NCBI GenBank assembly: GCA_003533405.1
Contig: DQDL01000131.1
Span: forward strand, 1 to 7,087
DNA length: 7,087 nt
Reading direction: 5' to 3'
Source: Clostridiales bacterium
GTDB taxonomy: Bacteria; Bacillota; Clostridia; Oscillospirales; Oscillospiraceae
Part shown: positions 5,188-7,087 of the stretch, piece by piece
How positions within the stretch are numbered: the first letter of the stretch is position 1
How the letters are laid out: each line of letters begins with the position of its first letter
Notes under the pieces: model-generated
What the model saw: the letters and a program-made list of their open reading frames with translations, nothing else
Databases searched by the model: none
Told to the model about the DNA's origin: nothing
Position numbers and translations under genes: made by a program

Positions 5188-5195
5188 TTGTCGAA
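5188..5195. promoter_or_regulatory. Single Spo0A-type box at the zinc-ribbon operon start
   Basis: TTGTCGAA, identical to the 0A box, lies just downstream of the -10 of the minus-strand promoter (5206-5211), overlapping or just after the expected transcript start. A factor bound there would be placed to repress. One 8-base match can arise by chance; it gains some weight from the tandem pair at 3163-3180. Confidence 0.4.
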
Positions 5196-5205
5196 ATATG
5201 TCTAA

Positions 5206-5234
5206 ATTATAAACGAATATTGTGGAAATGTCTA
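5206..5234 (-). promoter_or_regulatory. Sigma-A-type promoter of the zinc-ribbon operon
   Basis: Read on the minus strand, TAGACA (complement of 5234-5229), a 17-bp spacer and a perfect TATAAT (complement of 5211-5206) form a strong promoter, with a start near 5199 and a leader of about 45 nt. A second TAGACA lies 30 bp downstream (complement of 5204-5199), three helical turns away, and might be an operator half. Confidence 0.82.
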
Positions 5235-5244
5235 CTATAATATG

Positions 5245-5283
5245 AAAAAATCACGCAAACAATGTAATTGCCTGCGTGATTTT
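5245..5283 (-). terminator. Terminator of the COG0523 operon
   Basis: AAAATCACGCA (5247-5257) pairs perfectly with TGCGTGATTTT (5273-5283). The 15-nt interior can add CAAT/ATTG (5260-5263 with 5267-5270). On the minus strand the stem runs into six T residues. The stem begins about 35 nt after the stop of the 316-residue GTPase. The plus-strand side is also T-rich, so it may work both ways. Confidence 0.85.
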
Positions 5284-5315
5284 GTCGTTTTTGGTCAGTT
5301 TATCGACATTTTTGG
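5274..5315 (-). repeat. Post-stop repeat, copy B
   Basis: This is the second copy of the sequence at 4288-4328, again directly behind the stop codon of a minus-strand gene and again fused to a CACGCA/TGCGTG hairpin. Here GTCG and CGAC flank the core (5284-5287 and 5304-5307), and TTTTTGG occurs twice, 21 bp apart. This copy is compact: its hairpin loop is 15 nt, against 141 nt between the arms in copy A. Confidence 0.7.
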
Positions 5316-5318
5316 TAT

Positions 5319-6269
5319 TCAGAAGCTTGCGACGGGGTTCTCCGGCACCTCGCAGGGCTCGTCGGAGATGAAGGTCAGCACGGGGCCTTTTTTGCCGTAG
5401 GCACGGCTGAACTTGTGATTTATCCTCGCCGTGAGGACATGCCACGAGTCGCCGGTGATGCTCTCCCAGCCGTCCCACTTGCAGATGAGGCCTGCAAACT
5501 GGATATCCTCGGCGCAGCAGGTCATGACATGGCGGCCTACGATGAAGCTGCCTGCGGGCACCTTTTTGCGCTTGAGGTAGCGGCACTTGAAGCGCACGGT
5601 CTTGTTCTCGTACTTCTGCGGCTCCTCGGAAAGGTCACGGTACCAGATGGCGTAGTCGTCGTCGCCTATCTCGATGACGGGCGCATTGACATCGAACGGC
5701 AGGGGGTCTTCGATATCGTCGTACTGCACATTGCCGTCGGCGTACTCGTAGGCAATATCGCTTCTGCGTGATGCGCCGCGGACTATTTTGTGCAGGGTCA
5801 TGCGGTCTATCGAGTCGTCGTAGCGGTTGAACACCACGAGCTCGGCGCTTTTGAGCTTGTCGTACACGAGGTTGCGCATATTGGCATTGTAGCTTTCAAA
5901 GGTGCGGGCGTCGGCGAACAGAAACTCCTGATACACCATCCACATTTCCGGCAGCGCCTGATAAAGATCGTCGAGCATCCACATGCCGTTATACTCGATA
6001 ACGACACGCTCGCTGTTTGTCTCCTCAAGCCACTTGCGCAGGTTGGGGCGATTAAGCTCCTCGGGCTCCTCAACGACCTTTATAAACACATTCTTGCCGG
6101 CAAACTGGTCGGGGGCGTACTCCTCCTCGCCCTCCTCGCAGACTATCAGCAGCGTGCGCTCGCCGGAGTTAAAGCGCTTGTCCTCAAGCGTCTCCTGAAT
6201 AAATTTCGTCTTGCCGCTTTCCAGAAAGCCCGTAAACAGGAATACGGGTACATCTTTAATTTCACTCAA
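5319..6269 (-). CDS. COG0523-like GTPase with YcgQ/TIGR03943-like C-terminal domain
   Basis: The 316-residue protein starts with a CobW-type G domain: Walker A GFLESGKT (14-21), a switch-like VVIEYNGMW (89-97) where CobW proteins have an Ile-Glu-x-x-Gly motif, and NRYD (148-151) in the NKxD position. The GCxCC-type metal motif expected after the P-loop is missing; that region reads VCEEGEEEY. There is no CobW C-terminal domain and no His stretch. Instead residues about 222-305 hold VRFKCRY, GRHVMTCCAED (245-255) and GLICKWDGWE, which resemble the C-terminal domain of the YcgQ/TIGR03943 membrane protein family that often accompanies COG0523 proteins in Firmicutes. The start is TTG at 6267-6269, overlapping the end of the upstream gene by 8 bases; AAGGAG (6280-6285) lies 10 bases before it. 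A metal-trafficking role is inferred. Confidence 0.8.
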   Translation of the reverse strand: MSEIKDVPVFLFTGFLESGKTKFIQETLEDKRFNSGERTLLIVCEEGEEEYAPDQFAGKNVFIKVVEEPEELNRPNLRKWLEETNSERVVIEYNGMWMLDDLYQALPEMWMVYQEFLFADARTFESYNANMRNLVYDKLKSAELVVFNRYDDSIDRMTLHKIVRGASRRSDIAYEYADGNVQYDDIEDPLPFDVNAPVIEIGDDDYAIWYRDLSEEPQKYENKTVRFKCRYLKRKKVPAGSFIVGRHVMTCCAEDIQFAGLICKWDGWESITGDSWHVLTARINHKFSRAYGKKGPVLTFISDEPCEVPENPVASF

Positions 6270-7087
6270 TGTTAAACAGCTCCTTGATAGCCTGCTCGTT
6301 TATCTTTGAACCGATGACGCAGATCCTGCCGGTGACGGCAGCGCCGCCTCGGCGAATGTCGACCTCACCCGGAACATAGTCAAAGTACACCCACTCGCCG
6401 TCGGGGGAATCGACAAAGCCCTTGGCACGCAGGATGGTGCCGTAGTGCCTGCAATCGTCAAGCTCGTTGAGCTTTTCACGGATCTCCTCTTCGGAAAATT
6501 TCTTCGGTGTCTCAACGCCCCAGGAGGTGAACACCTCGTCGGCATGGTGGTGACCTGCGTGATCATGGTCGTGGTCGTGACCGCAGCCGCAGGAGCAGTG
6601 GTCGCCGTGCTCGTGGTCATGGTCATGATGATGCTCATGCTCATGCTCGTGTTCGTGTTCGTGGTCATGGCCGCAGTGCTCGTCATGGTCGTGGTCATGG
6701 TCGTGATGATGCTCGTGGAAATGCGTCATCTCATGCATGGTGCTCGACAGGGAGTCTATGCGCTCCATGACCTGCACTATCTGCTCGCCGCTTAATTCCG
6801 ACCACGGGGTGGTGATGACGGTGGCGTTGGGGTTAAGCTGCGAGAGCATGGCGCTTGCGGTGACTACCTTGCCGTCGGAGGCGGAGTCCGTGCGGCTTAA
6901 AACGATGACATCGGCGTGCTGCACCTGATCGTTGAAGAACTCGCCGAAGTTGCGGATATACATGCGGCACTTGCCGGCATCGACAACGGTGACCTTTGCG
7001 CCTATCTCGGCGCCCTCGACGCCTGCGACCGCCTTTGCGACATCGCTGAGCTTGCCGACGCCCGACGGCTCGATGAGGATGCGGTCG
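6262..7087 (-). CDS. CobW/COG0523 GTPase with His-rich metal-binding stretch (5' end missing)
   Basis: The 274 visible residues begin inside the G domain at DRILIEPSGVGKLSDV, a CobW-family hallmark; Walker A and any CxCC motif lie beyond the window edge. The NKxD position reads SRTD (visible residues 64-67). Residues 118-181 contain 30 histidines alternating with Asp and Glu, plus HCG and CSCGC cysteines, a likely zinc, nickel or cobalt buffer. Residues about 186-274 form the CobW C-terminal domain. COG0523 proteins are GTP-dependent metallochaperones or insertases, and many are made under zinc limitation. The ATG at 6963 is internal, not the start, because the frame is open with family sequence to the edge. 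Its stop overlaps the next gene, so the two are translationally coupled. The promoter is outside the window. Confidence 0.93.
   Translation of the reverse strand, partial: DRILIEPSGVGKLSDVAKAVAGVEGAEIGAKVTVVDAGKCRMYIRNFGEFFNDQVQHADVIVLSRTDSASDGKVVTASAMLSQLNPNATVITTPWSELSGEQIVQVMERIDSLSSTMHEMTHFHEHHHDHDHDHDEHCGHDHEHEHEHEHEHHHDHDHEHGDHCSCGCGHDHDHDHAGHHHADEVFTSWGVETPKKFSEEEIREKLNELDDCRHYGTILRAKGFVDSPDGEWVYFDYVPGEVDIRRGGAAVTGRICVIGSKINEQAIKELFNIE
6280..6285 (-). promoter_or_regulatory. Ribosome binding site that fixes a TTG start
   Basis: AAGGAG on the minus strand (complement of 6285-6280), inside the last codons of the His-rich GTPase gene, is 10 bases from the TTG at 6269-6267. No in-frame ATG lies nearby, and the P-loop begins at residue 14, so TTG is the best start. 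Confidence 0.7.
6544..6735. repeat. Degenerate CAY-GAN repeat coding the His-rich stretch
   Basis: The stretch is built of imperfect 6-bp units, coding His-Asp or His-Glu on the minus strand. The most regular part, 6631-6662, codes His-Glu repeats. The array is interrupted by a Cys/Gly block (about 6580-6600). Such tracts change length easily by slippage, so copy number may differ between strains. Confidence 0.85.

Noticed and set aside
6544..6735. CRISPR-like or satellite repeat
   Set aside because: The units are 6 bp, in frame and code His-Asp/Glu within a complete GTPase; there are no spacers.
6445..6795. A hydrophobic Val/Met-rich plus-strand frame opposite the His-rich stretch
   Set aside because: It is the complement of CAY-GAN repeats, which must give Val, Met and Leu codons on the other strand; it is not an independent membrane protein.

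Overview
The window reads as chromosomal DNA of a moderately GC-rich gut-type Clostridia, most likely Oscillospirales/Ruminococcaceae. This is an inference from the Firmicutes-style L10 leader, strong TTGACA/TATAAT-like promoters, GGAGG ribosome binding sites, a folate ECF S component, a clostridial pair of COG0523 GTPases, and two intergenic sites that match the Spo0A box (TTGTCGAA). No phage, transposase, CRISPR array, rRNA or tRNA gene is visible.

Layout. 1-117: a hairpin-rich intergenic stretch that looks like a dispersed repeat. 118-1761 (+): a folate-family ECF S component, then a sigma-A-type promoter, an L10 leader with attenuator, rplJ and rplL, closed by two strong hairpin terminators. 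1850-2239: no credible gene; the part from 1988 on is very rich in inverted repeats and ends in a minus-strand terminator, so it is either the long 3' UTR of the next gene or a small RNA. 2240-3016 (-): a secreted CAP/SCP-domain protein with a C-terminal Ig-like domain. 3017-3248: divergent regulatory region with tandem Spo0A-type boxes and a near-consensus promoter. 3249-4121 (+): a ten-helix DMT/EamA transporter. 4122-4334: a large inverted repeat around a 16-bp bidirectional terminator. 4335-5153 (-): a two-gene operon of small membrane proteins, each with an N-terminal four-cysteine zinc ribbon, behind its own promoter. 5319-7087 (-): two overlapping CobW/COG0523 genes, the upstream one running off the window edge.

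How the genes relate. rplJ-rplL is a self-contained, autogenously regulated ribosomal stalk operon, here separated from its usual neighbours. The right-hand part has a metal theme: a His-rich COG0523 GTPase is translationally coupled to a second GTPase that has lost the CxCC motif and the usual C-terminal domain and carries a CCAED-containing tail resembling the YcgQ/TIGR03943 family. Next to them, on the same strand but with their own promoter, lie the two zinc-ribbon membrane proteins. A roughly 42-nt sequence is repeated directly behind the stop codons of two minus-strand genes, in both cases beside a CACGCA hairpin.

The most useful leads are the GTPase/YcgQ-like fusion, the repeated post-stop element with its hairpin, the Spo0A-type boxes, and the structured minus-strand RNA at 1988-2239.
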